Positions 24,865-32,732 of a stretch of 64,000 bases of DNA are shown piece after piece (position 1 is the stretch's first letter; each line of letters opens with the position of its first letter). The notes beneath the pieces were generated by a model that did not search any database, was not told the DNA's origin, and saw only the letters and a list, made by a program, of their open reading frames with translations. The DNA is from Phycisphaeraceae bacterium. Its GTDB lineage: Bacteria; Planctomycetota; Phycisphaerae; Phycisphaerales; UBA1924. The stretch covers positions 372,001 through 436,000 of the forward strand of contig JAHBXE010000001.1 in assembly GCA_019636625.1 (NCBI GenBank), given 5' to 3'. Position numbers and translations under genes: made by a program.

Positions 24865-25416
24865 TCAACTCGGTCGCAAGGTGATGTCATGGCGGAAACA
24901 CGGTACGCCTTGAGCATCCGGGGCGGGTCGCACAATCACTGTTTCCTTGTCCATCCGGGACCTCAGGCGCGGCGTGATGAGGGGGTCACCCTCGAACCAG
25001 AAGGTGACGTACGTGTGTTGATGAAGTGCGGCATCAACGTGAAGGTGGATGTGGGCCGGATCCGTTCCTCCGGGGTAAGGTGCGGGCTTGATGGTGGAGA
25101 AGTGGTACCAACCCTCTGCATTTGTCACGGCAACTGCGCAGATGCGAGGAATGGGATCGTCGCTCCCCTTGGGAACGTACAGCCCATCGACACCGGTGCT
25201 GTAGGCGAGGACCGCCGCCTTGGCCAGGGGCCGCCCTCGTTCATCTCGCACCCGACCGAAGAAGGCAAGTCTCTCTCCCGGTTCGGATTCCGCGCACATG
25301 GGCAACGCCGCGACGGGCGGCTCTTCGATCTGCTCAGGCCGTGCGCAACGTGTCGATGAGCCTGCGCCCAGTATCGATGCGAACAGGAACACTGCCATGC
25401 CATATTGAGCTCGCAC
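24865..25416 (-). CDS. Intradiol ring-cleavage dioxygenase-like exported protein
   Basis: 183 residues. The N-terminus is a signal sequence (residues 1-24) with a cysteine at 24 but only a weak lipobox. The rest has the transthyretin-like fold of intradiol dioxygenases: GRVRDERGRPLAKAAVLAYS, then WYHFSTIKPAPYPGG and PAHIHLHV, where Tyr in APYPGG and the two His of HIH fit the known Fe(III) ligands, with Tyr in DGLYV a candidate for the fourth. Exported dioxygenase-like proteins are common in planctomycetes and usually lack a known substrate. No aromatic degradation genes are nearby. The GTG start at 25416 has GGGAGG 12 bp upstream. Confidence 0.72.
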   Translation of the reverse strand: MRAQYGMAVFLFASILGAGSSTRCARPEQIEEPPVAALPMCAESEPGERLAFFGRVRDERGRPLAKAAVLAYSTGVDGLYVPKGSDDPIPRICAVAVTNAEGWYHFSTIKPAPYPGGTDPAHIHLHVDAALHQHTYVTFWFEGDPLITPRLRSRMDKETVIVRPAPDAQGVPCFRHDITLRPS

Positions 25417-25483
25417 GGGTCAATCCTCCCAAGGGTGCCAGCGTCGTCGGGCCTGTCCGATTGCGCAGCACCGCCACCATGAT

Positions 25484-26968
25484 TCACGTGCAGAGATAGG
25501 CCTTCAACCCCTGCCGCCCGCCCTCACGCCCGAATCCGCTCTCTTTGAATCCTCCGAACGGGGAAGAAGGATCGAACCGGTTGTAGGTGTTCAGCCAGAC
25601 AACGCCGGCCTTGAGCTGCCGCGCGATGTCAAAGATCTTGCTGCCCTTGTCCGTCCAGACGCCGGCTGCCAAGCCGTAGGGTGTGTTGTTGGCGCGGGTG
25701 ATGGCCTCTTCGGGTGTCCGGAAACTGAGCACCGCCAGGACCGGTCCGAAGATTTCCTCCCGGGCGACGGTGTGGCTGGGTTGTACGCCGGTGAAGAAAG
25801 CCGGGCGGCACCAGTACCCCTTGGCGGGAAGAGGCGACGCGTTGGCGGCGTGCAGCGTGGCCCCCTCTTCTCTGCCGATCCGAAGGTAGTGCTCGATCTT
25901 CTCGAGTTGGGGCCTGCTGTTGATCGCGCCGAGGTCCGTGTTCTTGTCGAGCGGATCGCCGACCCGCAGCGACGCCAGCCTCATCCGCAGCTTCGTTGTA
26001 ACCTCATCGAGGATGCTCTCCTGCACGAACAGCCTCGATCCGGCGCAGCAGACGTGGCCCTGGTTGAAGTAGATGCCGCTGATGATGCATTCCACGGCCT
26101 GATCGATGCTGGCATCTTCGAAGATGATGTTGGGGCTCTTGCCGCCGAGTTCGAGCGTGAGCCGCTTGTCCGTTCCGGCGACGGCACCGGCGATCTTCTT
26201 GCCGACCTCCGTCGACCCGGTGAAGGCGATCTTGTGCACGCCGGGGTGATTGACCAGTGCGGCGCCCGTTCGCCCGTCCCCCGTCACGATGTTGACCACG
26301 CCCGGTGGCAGTTCCACTTCCTGCAGGATCTCGGCAAGGCGCAGCGCCGTCAGCGGGGTGGTTTCCGCGGGCTTGAGCACACAGGTGTTGCCGCACGCGA
26401 GCGCGGGCGCGAGTTTCCAAGCCGCCATCAGAAGCGGGAAGTTCCAAGGGATGATCTGGCCGCAGACTCCGACCGGGCGCGGCGTGCGGCCGGGAAAGGC
26501 GTACCCGAGCTTGTCGGCCCATCCCGCGTGGTAGAAGAAGTGCGCGGCCGCGAGGGGGACATCCACATCCCGCGACTCCTTGATTGGCTTGCCGCCGTCC
26601 ATAGTCTCGAGGACCGCCAGCTCACGGGCCCTGTCCTGGATTCGCCTCGCGATGCGGAACATGAACTTGGCTCGTTCGCTGGGTTTGAGCGAGGCCCACT
26701 TCGGCTGCGCCGCCGCGGCGGCTTTCACGGCGGCATCGACGTCCGCCGCTTCCCCCTGGGCGATCTCGGCCAGAGGGACTTCCGATGCCGGGTTCACGGT
26801 GGAGAAGTAACCCGACTTCCGCGGCGCTACGAACTTGCCGTTGATGAAGTGCGAGTAGCGGTCCGCGATAGCAACCTTGACCGTTTCCGGCGCGGGGGAG
26901 TAAGCCCAATCACTCTCCAGTGCAGGCGTCACAGTGTGGGCGGCAGATGGCGCGGCGGTCGGCGTCAT
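25484..26968 (-). CDS. NAD(P)-dependent aldehyde dehydrogenase
   Basis: 494 residues, full-length aldehyde dehydrogenase superfamily member. The cofactor-binding segment is PWNFPLL, FTGSTEVGKK forms the Rossmann turn, LELGGKSPN holds the general-base Glu, and the catalytic cysteine is near residue 306 in GHVCCAGSR. Best resemblance is to betaine-aldehyde/retinal-type (ALDH1/2-like) enzymes; substrate not determined. It extends about 30 residues at the N-terminus relative to many homologues. The ATG at 26968 has no Shine-Dalgarno sequence, and TACAAT (26978-26983, minus strand) lies 9 bp upstream. The gene is separate from the PEP-CTERM gene upstream, which ends in its own hairpin. Confidence 0.9.
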   Translation of the reverse strand: MTPTAAPSAAHTVTPALESDWAYSPAPETVKVAIADRYSHFINGKFVAPRKSGYFSTVNPASEVPLAEIAQGEAADVDAAVKAAAAAQPKWASLKPSERAKFMFRIARRIQDRARELAVLETMDGGKPIKESRDVDVPLAAAHFFYHAGWADKLGYAFPGRTPRPVGVCGQIIPWNFPLLMAAWKLAPALACGNTCVLKPAETTPLTALRLAEILQEVELPPGVVNIVTGDGRTGAALVNHPGVHKIAFTGSTEVGKKIAGAVAGTDKRLTLELGGKSPNIIFEDASIDQAVECIISGIYFNQGHVCCAGSRLFVQESILDEVTTKLRMRLASLRVGDPLDKNTDLGAINSRPQLEKIEHYLRIGREEGATLHAANASPLPAKGYWCRPAFFTGVQPSHTVAREEIFGPVLAVLSFRTPEEAITRANNTPYGLAAGVWTDKGSKIFDIARQLKAGVVWLNTYNRFDPSSPFGGFKESGFGREGGRQGLKAYLCT

Positions 26969-27004
26969 GGTGCGTCCATTGTATGGAACCGATGGGCGCA
27001 GCGA

Positions 27005-27032
27005 GAAGGGCCGGTCACGAGACCGACCCTTC
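27005..27032 (-). terminator. Hairpin after the PEP-CTERM gene
   Basis: GAAGGG-C-CGGTC (27005-27016) pairs with GACCG-A-CCCTTC (27021-27032), a 12-bp stem with one mismatch and a four-base loop, 24 bp after the stop codon. The following T-run on the minus strand is weak (TTCTCG), so termination may be partial. Confidence 0.5.
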
Positions 27033-27055
27033 CACGTTGAAGGAGAGTTCGAGTG

Positions 27056-27718
27056 TTACCGCTTGCGACGGCCGCAGACCAGCATGCCGGCGGTCAGAAG
27101 TGCGAGTGATCCCGGTGCGGGGACGGAGCTGTACACCACGCTGTCGATCCCGACCCGATCGGAGTTGGAACCCCAAGGGCCACCGTCGGAAGGGTTGTAC
27201 CAGAAGGCGAAGCGCCCGTTGGCAGATTCCGGCAGTCCGCTGATGGTGGCGGTGAACTGGGTCCAGGTTGTTGGGTACTCGGTTGTGGTCAGATTGGGGT
27301 TGATGGTCAGCAGCGTGTTCGTAAAGCTGGAAGGATCGGTTGAACCGTCGGTGTTGTAGACCAGGGCCAAGCGGTCCGGGAAGTAAACATTTTCCCAGGT
27401 GCGGGTCCAGAAGGAGATCGTGTCGCCGTTGTTGAAGGTCACGACCGGGGAGATCAGATACACGCTGATATCACCCGCTCCGACGATGGCGTTGTAACCA
27501 ACCGCGACGTAACCGTCGCCCTCGTACGGCAGCCAGTTCCCCACGTTTCCCGGCGTTTGAGCCCAATCGGGGTTGACGCCCGGGCCGTTGGCGCTGTTGT
27601 TCACGGACGTCCACAGCGACGGCAGCAAGCTGCTCCCGTCGAAACCCTCCGTGAAGCTCTGGGCATTGGCGCCGGCGGCGGCAGCGGCAATCATCAAGGC
27701 GGCGGCAGCGACTTTCAT
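27056..27718 (-). CDS. Exported PEP-CTERM protein with a jelly-roll-type domain
   Basis: 220 residues. The signal peptide is MKVAAAALMIAAAAAGANAQ. The body (about residues 20-190) looks like a choice-of-anchor J / cleaved-adhesin-type beta domain: FTEGFDG near the start, SPVVTFNNGDTISFWTRTW, and FAFWYNPSDGG near the end. The C-terminus is a PEP-CTERM sorting tag, VPAPGSLALLTAGMLVCGRRKR in two parts: a VPAPG motif, a hydrophobic segment and a basic tail. It should be processed by an exosortase, which is not encoded here. AGGAGAG precedes the ATG at 27718. TAGCTT (minus strand, near 27768) may be its -10. Confidence 0.85.
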   Translation of the reverse strand: MKVAAAALMIAAAAAGANAQSFTEGFDGSSLLPSLWTSVNNSANGPGVNPDWAQTPGNVGNWLPYEGDGYVAVGYNAIVGAGDISVYLISPVVTFNNGDTISFWTRTWENVYFPDRLALVYNTDGSTDPSSFTNTLLTINPNLTTTEYPTTWTQFTATISGLPESANGRFAFWYNPSDGGPWGSNSDRVGIDSVVYSSVPAPGSLALLTAGMLVCGRRKR

Positions 27719-27813
27719 GTTCTCTCTCCTTCTCTTCGAGTTCGTGGCAGGTTGCACCCCGAAGCTACCCCACGCCCCACCCGTTGCCAGCTTTCGCTTG
27801 CCGAGGAGGCGAG

Positions 27814-29226
27814 ATGCCGCATCCTCCTACCCTTATCGATGATGCCGCCGCTACAGACGGATGGCCAAGGGCGACGGTGGGCGTGTTATTCGGTCGTGAA
27901 CGTCAGCCGAGTGCCCGGCGTACATACGACCGCTATGGCAGATCAAACCGGCCACACGGGGCTCGGCGCTTGACTCAAGAACGGTGCAACGCGGGCAAGG
28001 TTCGATGGCTCGCGGCGTGGACGGCCTTGGCCCTTCTCATGTTGGTGTTGCACAAGCTGGCCTGGGCTCCACCGGATTCTCTGGAGGATGGGCTGTCCGC
28101 ATTGAGCGAACTCCCGGGTGTGAAGTCCGCGGCCAACGCGGCGCATCTGCTGCTTGGCCCGTTCTGGGTTGTGTGCAACGTCCTGACAAAGGACTGGGGC
28201 GTTTACAACTTCTGGCTGAGCGCATTGGCCTGCCTGCTCGCGTCGGGCGTCGTGCTGCTCGTCGTTCGCCGAGCCGTGTCGTGGCGAGCGTCGAAACTAC
28301 GGAATCATGCTGGCGATTCCTCCGAAGAGCGCATCAGCAGGAGGCGATTTCTTGTGGACTCGCCGCTGCTCGGCGGCGCGGCGCTCCTGGCGGCAGTGGG
28401 GGGCCACAGCGCCGCGATCGCGCCGTACTCGATTCGGCTCAGGCGTTACCGCGTGCCGATCCATGATTTGCCGGAATCCTTCGATGGTCTTCGGGCGATC
28501 TTTATCGCGGACACGCACCTTGGCCCGCGAGTTCCCGCGGCGTACATCCGCGATGTCATTGCAACTGCTCTCTCGCTCAAGCCCGACCTTGCTCTCCTCG
28601 GAGGCGACTACGTGCACGCGGGGACTCGCTACATCAAGCCCGCCGCGGCGATGTTCAGGCCTTTGGTCGAGGCCGGCGTTCCGGTGGTCGGCGTGCTCGG
28701 CAACCACGATTGGTACAACTCGCGGGGGCTTGTGCGGACGTTTCTTGAAAAGACCGGCGTCCACATGGTGGACAACGCCCGGGTCTTTCTTGATGCCCAA
28801 TCTCGACGTATTGTGGCCCAGCCGCCATCGAGCGGAATCTGCATCGCGGGTGTGGGGGACTTCCTGTGCGACGTCGTCGATGCGGACAGAGCGCTCGCGG
28901 GCGTGCCCTCCGGTATGCCCCGGGTGCTTCTCTCGCACAATCCCGACGTTGCGGAACTGCCCACCATCGCGGGCCGCAGTGGAGTTGGGGGCGGTCAACG
29001 CAGGATCGATCTGATGCTCTCCGGTCACACGCACGGCGGCCAGATTGGCCTGCCGTTCATTGGGCCCCTCTACGTGCCCGGCAATAACGGCACGAAGTAT
29101 GCTGGTGGTTTCGTGCAAGGACCGGCGTTCCCCGTGATCGTCTCACGGGGGGTGGGGATGTCGATCTGCCCGATTCGATTCTGCGTACCGCCCGAACTGG
29201 TCGAAGTGAAGTTCACGCGGGCTTGA
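27814..29226 (+). CDS. Membrane-anchored metallophosphoesterase (YaeI-like)
   Basis: 470 residues. Two hydrophobic segments (about residues 65-85 and 125-160) and a third with an RRRF motif reminiscent of a Tat signal (ERISRRRFLVDSPLLGGAALL) precede a calcineurin-like phosphoesterase domain. Metal-binding motifs are IADTHLG (near residue 232), GGDYV, GNHDWY (near 297) and SGHTHGGQ (near 404). The family includes YaeI-type phosphodiesterases acting on lipid or nucleotide substrates outside the cytoplasm; substrate unknown. The ATG at 27814 has GAGGAGG 4 bp upstream; a TTG at 27970 just before the first membrane segment is an alternative. The 3' end overlaps the convergent GNAT gene by 14 bp. 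Confidence 0.82.
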   Translation: MPHPPTLIDDAAATDGWPRATVGVLFGRERQPSARRTYDRYGRSNRPHGARRLTQERCNAGKVRWLAAWTALALLMLVLHKLAWAPPDSLEDGLSALSELPGVKSAANAAHLLLGPFWVVCNVLTKDWGVYNFWLSALACLLASGVVLLVVRRAVSWRASKLRNHAGDSSEERISRRRFLVDSPLLGGAALLAAVGGHSAAIAPYSIRLRRYRVPIHDLPESFDGLRAIFIADTHLGPRVPAAYIRDVIATALSLKPDLALLGGDYVHAGTRYIKPAAAMFRPLVEAGVPVVGVLGNHDWYNSRGLVRTFLEKTGVHMVDNARVFLDAQSRRIVAQPPSSGICIAGVGDFLCDVVDADRALAGVPSGMPRVLLSHNPDVAELPTIAGRSGVGGGQRRIDLMLSGHTHGGQIGLPFIGPLYVPGNNGTKYAGGFVQGPAFPVIVSRGVGMSICPIRFCVPPELVEVKFTRA

Positions 29227-29848
29227 TGCGGCGGCGCAACACATCCCACTCATCCGCCAGCACGCCCCATCCCAGCGTGTCATCCCATCCATTGACCCAC
29301 CGCCGTCCGATCTGGTGGACTTCCTGCCGCAGCCCGAGCTTCTTGGGAACGGCCTGAGAAGCGAGATTGCTGCCAGCGCAGAAGATCTCGATCCGCCGCA
29401 GCCCCCAGCCGCCGTCGGTCTGGGGCGTGAACGCCCAGGAGATCAGCCCCGCCACGGCTTCCGTGCACAGGCCTTGGCCGCGGCGGTCGGGGCGGATCCA
29501 GTAGCCGATCTCCGCCTGATGACTCGCAACATCGATCCGATGCAAGCCAGTCCCCCCCAGGGCTTCGTCGGTGCTTCGGTCAAAGATGCCGAGCACGAAG
29601 TCATCGCAAGGTGGATCGATCTGCTCGCGTTTGCGCCGAAACCGCTCGATGGAGAAGATGCACTCCACGGGCGTCCGGTTGTCCGTCCTGACCCAGGGCA
29701 GCCACGGGAGGAATGAGTCCCGTCCGGCGTCCAGTGCGTGCAGCATCGAGCCCGCATCGTCCGGCTGCCAGAAGCGAAGCCGGGTTCGTTCGGTTGCCAA
29801 TCCCGACGGCAAGGGCATCGGAGGTTTCCATTGGGTAGGCGGTTCCAT
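29213..29848 (-). CDS. GNAT family N-acetyltransferase (RimJ/RimL-like)
   Basis: 211 residues with the GNAT fold of the ribosomal-protein acetyltransferase group. It opens with ERTRLRFWQPDDA, typical of RimJ/RimL, and the acetyl-CoA loop is RPDRRGQGLCTEA (strand 4/helix 3), preceded by IGYWI. NLASQAVPKKLG is the conserved C-terminal segment. Substrate unknown. TAGGCT (29855-29860, minus strand) lies 6 bp before the ATG and there is no Shine-Dalgarno sequence. The 29-bp region to the divergent thiF-like gene contains two such hexamers facing in opposite directions. Confidence 0.85.
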   Translation of the reverse strand: MEPPTQWKPPMPLPSGLATERTRLRFWQPDDAGSMLHALDAGRDSFLPWLPWVRTDNRTPVECIFSIERFRRKREQIDPPCDDFVLGIFDRSTDEALGGTGLHRIDVASHQAEIGYWIRPDRRGQGLCTEAVAGLISWAFTPQTDGGWGLRRIEIFCAGSNLASQAVPKKLGLRQEVHQIGRRWVNGWDDTLGWGVLADEWDVLRRRIKPA

Positions 29849-29854
29849 CGCCCA

Positions 29855-29871
29855 AGCCTACCCCGTACGCT
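29855..29871. promoter_or_regulatory. Back-to-back -10 hexamers of the GNAT and thiF genes
   Basis: TAGGCT on the minus strand (29855-29860) and TACGCT on the plus strand (29866-29871) each lie 6 bp from the start codon of their gene. Any -35 element must lie inside the opposite coding sequence; TTCCAT at 29843-29848 is 17 bp from the plus-strand hexamer. Confidence 0.5.
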
Positions 29872-29877
29872 TGGATC

Positions 29878-30933
29878 ATGTCCTTCGCTCGATACCACCG
29901 CCAGATGCTTCTCCCGGACTGGGGAGAGCCGGGCCAGAAACGGCTGGCCGCGTCGCACGCGCTGCTGGTGGGCTGCGGTGCCCTGGGCTGCGGCATCGCT
30001 GATTTTCTGGTCCGGGCAGGCATCGGCACCCTCACGATCGTTGATCGTGATGTGGTGGAGTTGACCAACTTGCAACGCCAGACGTTGTTCGACGAGTCCG
30101 ATGCTGCGGCCGGGCTTCCGAAGTCGGAAGCGGCTAGACGCAGGCTGAACGCCGTCAACTCGCTCGTGACGGTCCGCCCGATCGTCGCCGACTTCACATC
30201 CCGGAACGCGCGGCGGCTGAGCGAGGGAGTTCATGTCCTGCTCGATGGGACGGACAACTTCGAGACTCGCTACCTGCTCAACGACCTCGCGGTGGACCGC
30301 GGAATCCCTTACATCTACGGAGGCGCGGTCGCTATGCAGGGGATGGCGATGACGGTGATTCCCGGCGTCACGCCGTGCCTCCGGTGCGTCTTTGAGGAAC
30401 CGCCACCGCCCGGTGTGTCCCCGACCTGTGACACGGCGGGGGTGCTCGGGCCCATTATCTCGATCATCGCCGCGGCTCAGGCCGCTGACGCCCTGGCCCT
30501 GCTCACCGGGGCGACGGTTCGGCCGGGCGGCACGCTGCTCGACGTTGAACTTGCGCCGCGCCGATTCCGGCAGACGGATGTTTCCATGGCGCGGCGGGCG
30601 GATTGCCCGGCGTGCGGGCTTCGACGATTGGACTATCTCGACGGCGGACAAGAAAGGATGACCGACTTTCTCTGCGGGCAGAACTCCGTGCAGGTAGCGC
30701 CCGCCCGTGACGCCGGTCGTGTGGACTTCGAGGCCATCAGGACTCGCCTTGAACCGCATGGCACGTTCTCTCTTCTCTCTGACCTGCTGCTGCGGGGAAC
30801 CTTCCGGAGCGAGCGAGGAGAGAACGGTGATCCGATCGGCTTGACGCTCTTCGCGGATGGTCGGGCCATCGTGAAGGGAACGCAAAGACCCGAGCTGGCC
30901 CGGTCCGTTTATGCCAGGTTCATCGGCGCCTGA
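29878..30933 (+). CDS. ThiF/MoeB-type E1 adenylyltransferase
   Basis: 351 residues. The ATP-binding motif GCGALG is at 32-37, followed by the conserved DRDVVELTNLQRQ. The zinc-binding cysteines are Cys167 and Cys170 (CLRC) and Cys243 and Cys246 (CPAC); the catalytic cysteine is likely Cys184 in PTCDTAG. Such enzymes activate the C-terminus of ThiS or MoaD. A C-terminal extension (residues 260-351, ending in FADGRAIVKGTQRPELARSV in two pieces) replaces the rhodanese domain of larger MoeB proteins. No thiS, moaD or moaE gene is adjacent, so thiamine versus molybdopterin cannot be decided. Likely leaderless (TACGCT, 6 bp upstream). Confidence 0.87.
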   Translation: MSFARYHRQMLLPDWGEPGQKRLAASHALLVGCGALGCGIADFLVRAGIGTLTIVDRDVVELTNLQRQTLFDESDAAAGLPKSEAARRRLNAVNSLVTVRPIVADFTSRNARRLSEGVHVLLDGTDNFETRYLLNDLAVDRGIPYIYGGAVAMQGMAMTVIPGVTPCLRCVFEEPPPPGVSPTCDTAGVLGPIISIIAAAQAADALALLTGATVRPGGTLLDVELAPRRFRQTDVSMARRADCPACGLRRLDYLDGGQERMTDFLCGQNSVQVAPARDAGRVDFEAIRTRLEPHGTFSLLSDLLLRGTFRSERGENGDPIGLTLFADGRAIVKGTQRPELARSVYARFIGA

Positions 30934-31055
30934 CGAGGGTACGATCGCTGTGCGGCAACCTTGAGGATGCGTCGGGCATCCGACCGCGTGTCCCCTGAGT
31001 GAGATGGGCATCGCACGTGCAGCTGCGCCCGCACGTATGAAGGAGGAGGAGTCCA

Positions 31056-31580
31056 ATGGGTCAGATGGCCGAAGCAATCATCGCCCCGGCAAGAATGGGC
31101 ATCCTGCTGGCCGAGCGGTTGGTCAGTGGAGTCTCTCCGCAGATTTTTGCGCGAAAGCCGAGTATCGGGGGCACGGTCGTGAACGCCAACCACGCCGCCT
31201 TCAACTTCGGACACCTGGCGCTATACCCCTCCCGTTGGCTCGCGGCGGTGGGCATGGATGGGACATCGGTCGCCGCACCCGCAGGTTTCGACGACCTCTT
31301 CGCGGCGGGCAAGGAGTGCCGCGATGATGCCGAGGGGACCATTTATCCACCGATGCAAGAGGTGATGAACGCCTTTTACACGTCGCATCGCGGGGCGCTC
31401 GAGTTGCTCCGCGGTGTGGATGATGCGAAGTTCTCCCTGCCCAATCCGCGTGAACAGTCACGGGATCGCCTGCCCACGGTCGGTGCCGCGATGATCTTCT
31501 ACACGAGCGCGCACATCATGATGCACCTTGGCCAAGTCAGCACCTGGCGGCGATGTTTCGGTCTTGGGCCGGTGATGTAG
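31056..31580 (+). CDS. DinB-like metal-dependent protein
   Basis: 174 residues, helical, resembling the DinB/YfiT four-helix-bundle superfamily of metal-dependent enzymes. Likely metal ligands are His47 or His55 in NANHAAFNFGHLALY and the C-terminal histidines in TSAHIMMHLGQVSTWRR, the latter matching the family's third ligand on the last helix. The reaction is unknown; relatives include thiol transferases. AGGAGGAGG lies 6 bp before the ATG, the strongest ribosome-binding site in this part. It ends 2 bp from the convergent MBL-fold gene. Confidence 0.75.
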   Translation: MGQMAEAIIAPARMGILLAERLVSGVSPQIFARKPSIGGTVVNANHAAFNFGHLALYPSRWLAAVGMDGTSVAAPAGFDDLFAAGKECRDDAEGTIYPPMQEVMNAFYTSHRGALELLRGVDDAKFSLPNPREQSRDRLPTVGAAMIFYTSAHIMMHLGQVSTWRRCFGLGPVM

Positions 31581-31582
31581 CG

Positions 31583-32263
31583 TCAGGGCAGAACGAACGG
31601 ATTGGTCCGCTTCTCCCGGCCGATCGTCGTCGGCGGTCCATGTCCGGGATAGACGCGGGTGTCATCCGGCAGCGTGTACAACTTGGCCCGGATCGAGTGG
31701 GCCAAGGACTCGAAGTCGCTTCCTGGAAAGTCGGTCCGCCCGATGGAGCCGGCAAAGAGGGTATCGCCGACGAGGGCGATTCCGGCTTCGCTGTTGACGA
31801 GCGACACGCCGCCCGGCGAGTGCCCTGGCGTGTGCAACACTTTCCACGTCTGGCCACCGAGTGTCAGCCTGTCCCCTTCGGCAATGAAGCGGTCCGGGCC
31901 ACATGCCGTGACCGGCAAACCCATGGCCGCGCTCAAGTTGAGCATCGGATTGGCGAGCCACTCGCGTTCATCCGCATGCATGACCACCGGCAGGGGGCCA
32001 AACGTCCGCACGACCTCATCGACTCCGGCGATATGGTCCACGTGGGCGTGGGTCAGGATGAGCGCCTCGGGCTTCAGGCCCAGGTCCCGAACGCGCTCGA
32101 TGAGGGCCTCGGGCTCGAAGCTGGCGTCGATGATCCAGCACCGATCGCCGTCCGCCACGATGTAACAGTTCGTTTCAAAGGGACCCAGCGTCACCGTTTC
32201 CAAGAGGGGTCCGCCCCGACGGGAAGGAGAAGCCGGGGCATCTTTGGAAGAACCATGGTTCAT
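31583..32263 (-). CDS. MBL-fold metallohydrolase (glyoxalase II-like)
   Basis: 226 residues. The dinuclear zinc ligands are all visible: HAHVDH at residues 72-77, His148 in TPGHSPGG, the bridging Asp167 in VGDTLF, and His208 in YPGHGP. GSIGRTDFPG is typical of the YcbL-like branch of glyoxalase II enzymes, which lacks the C-terminal helical domain of GloB. The probable substrate is a thioester such as S-lactoylglutathione or a persulfide, but this is not certain. The ATG at 32263 was chosen because upstream codons lie over the divergent cupin gene. TATAGT (32271-32276, minus strand) ends 7 bp before it. Confidence 0.87.
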   Translation of the reverse strand: MNHGSSKDAPASPSRRGGPLLETVTLGPFETNCYIVADGDRCWIIDASFEPEALIERVRDLGLKPEALILTHAHVDHIAGVDEVVRTFGPLPVVMHADEREWLANPMLNLSAAMGLPVTACGPDRFIAEGDRLTLGGQTWKVLHTPGHSPGGVSLVNSEAGIALVGDTLFAGSIGRTDFPGSDFESLAHSIRAKLYTLPDDTRVYPGHGPPTTIGREKRTNPFVLP

Positions 32264-32270
32264 TCTCCGA

Positions 32271-32280
32271 ACTATAGAAT
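32271..32280. promoter_or_regulatory. Overlapping divergent -10 elements (MBL hydrolase / cupin)
   Basis: TATAGT on the minus strand (32271-32276) overlaps TAGAAT on the plus strand (32275-32280) through a shared CTATAG core. The first lies 7 bp from the MBL start; the second would give the cupin a short leader before the ATG at 32312. Simultaneous polymerase binding seems impossible. Confidence 0.5.
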
Positions 32281-32311
32281 CAGCGGCGATCCCGCGAACA
32301 TGGAGCGTGAC

Positions 32312-32695
32312 ATGGCCGAAACCGTGAAGGGACTGATCCGGAACCTCGACAACGTATCCGCCGCTCCCGTGGACATCGCGGGGGTCAAGGGTGTCCGAAT
32401 GGCGGTGATGATCGGGCGTGAGCATCAGGCGCCGAACTTTTCCATGCGTCAGTTCATTGTCGAGCCGGGCGGCCACTCCCCTCGCCACAGCCACGACTAC
32501 GAGCATGAAGTCGTCATCACCTCCGGTGGTGGGACCGTCCTGCTCAACGGCAAGGAACAGCCGATCCGGTCGGGCGATGTGGTGTTTGTGCCGGCCGACC
32601 ACGAACACCAGTTCCGGGCCGGCGAAGCCGGCTTGAAGTTTCTGTGCTTTGTTCCCGTAACACGAAACTGCGGCGACCCGACCCCCGGGAGCTGA
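32312..32695 (+). CDS. Single-domain cupin protein
   Basis: 127 residues forming one conserved beta-barrel cupin. Cupin motif 1 is GGHSPRHSHDYEHEVVI (metal ligands His59, His61 and Glu65), and motif 2 is PADHEHQF (His97 or His99). It could be a metal-dependent dioxygenase or a sugar-binding regulator; the sequence does not decide. The ATG at 32312 was preferred because GGAG lies 5 bp upstream; ATGs at 32255 and 32300 are in the same frame. It follows a shared promoter region with the MBL-fold hydrolase, suggesting common control. Confidence 0.78.
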   Translation: MAETVKGLIRNLDNVSAAPVDIAGVKGVRMAVMIGREHQAPNFSMRQFIVEPGGHSPRHSHDYEHEVVITSGGGTVLLNGKEQPIRSGDVVFVPADHEHQFRAGEAGLKFLCFVPVTRNCGDPTPGS

Positions 32696-32732
32696 CGCCG
32701 CGAATCGGCCGTGTGCCGAGAGAGGGTGAGCC

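Noticed and set aside
29443-31077. A minus-strand open frame across thiF
   Set aside because: It covers a gene with intact ATP-binding, zinc and catalytic cysteine motifs and has no recognisable domain of its own.
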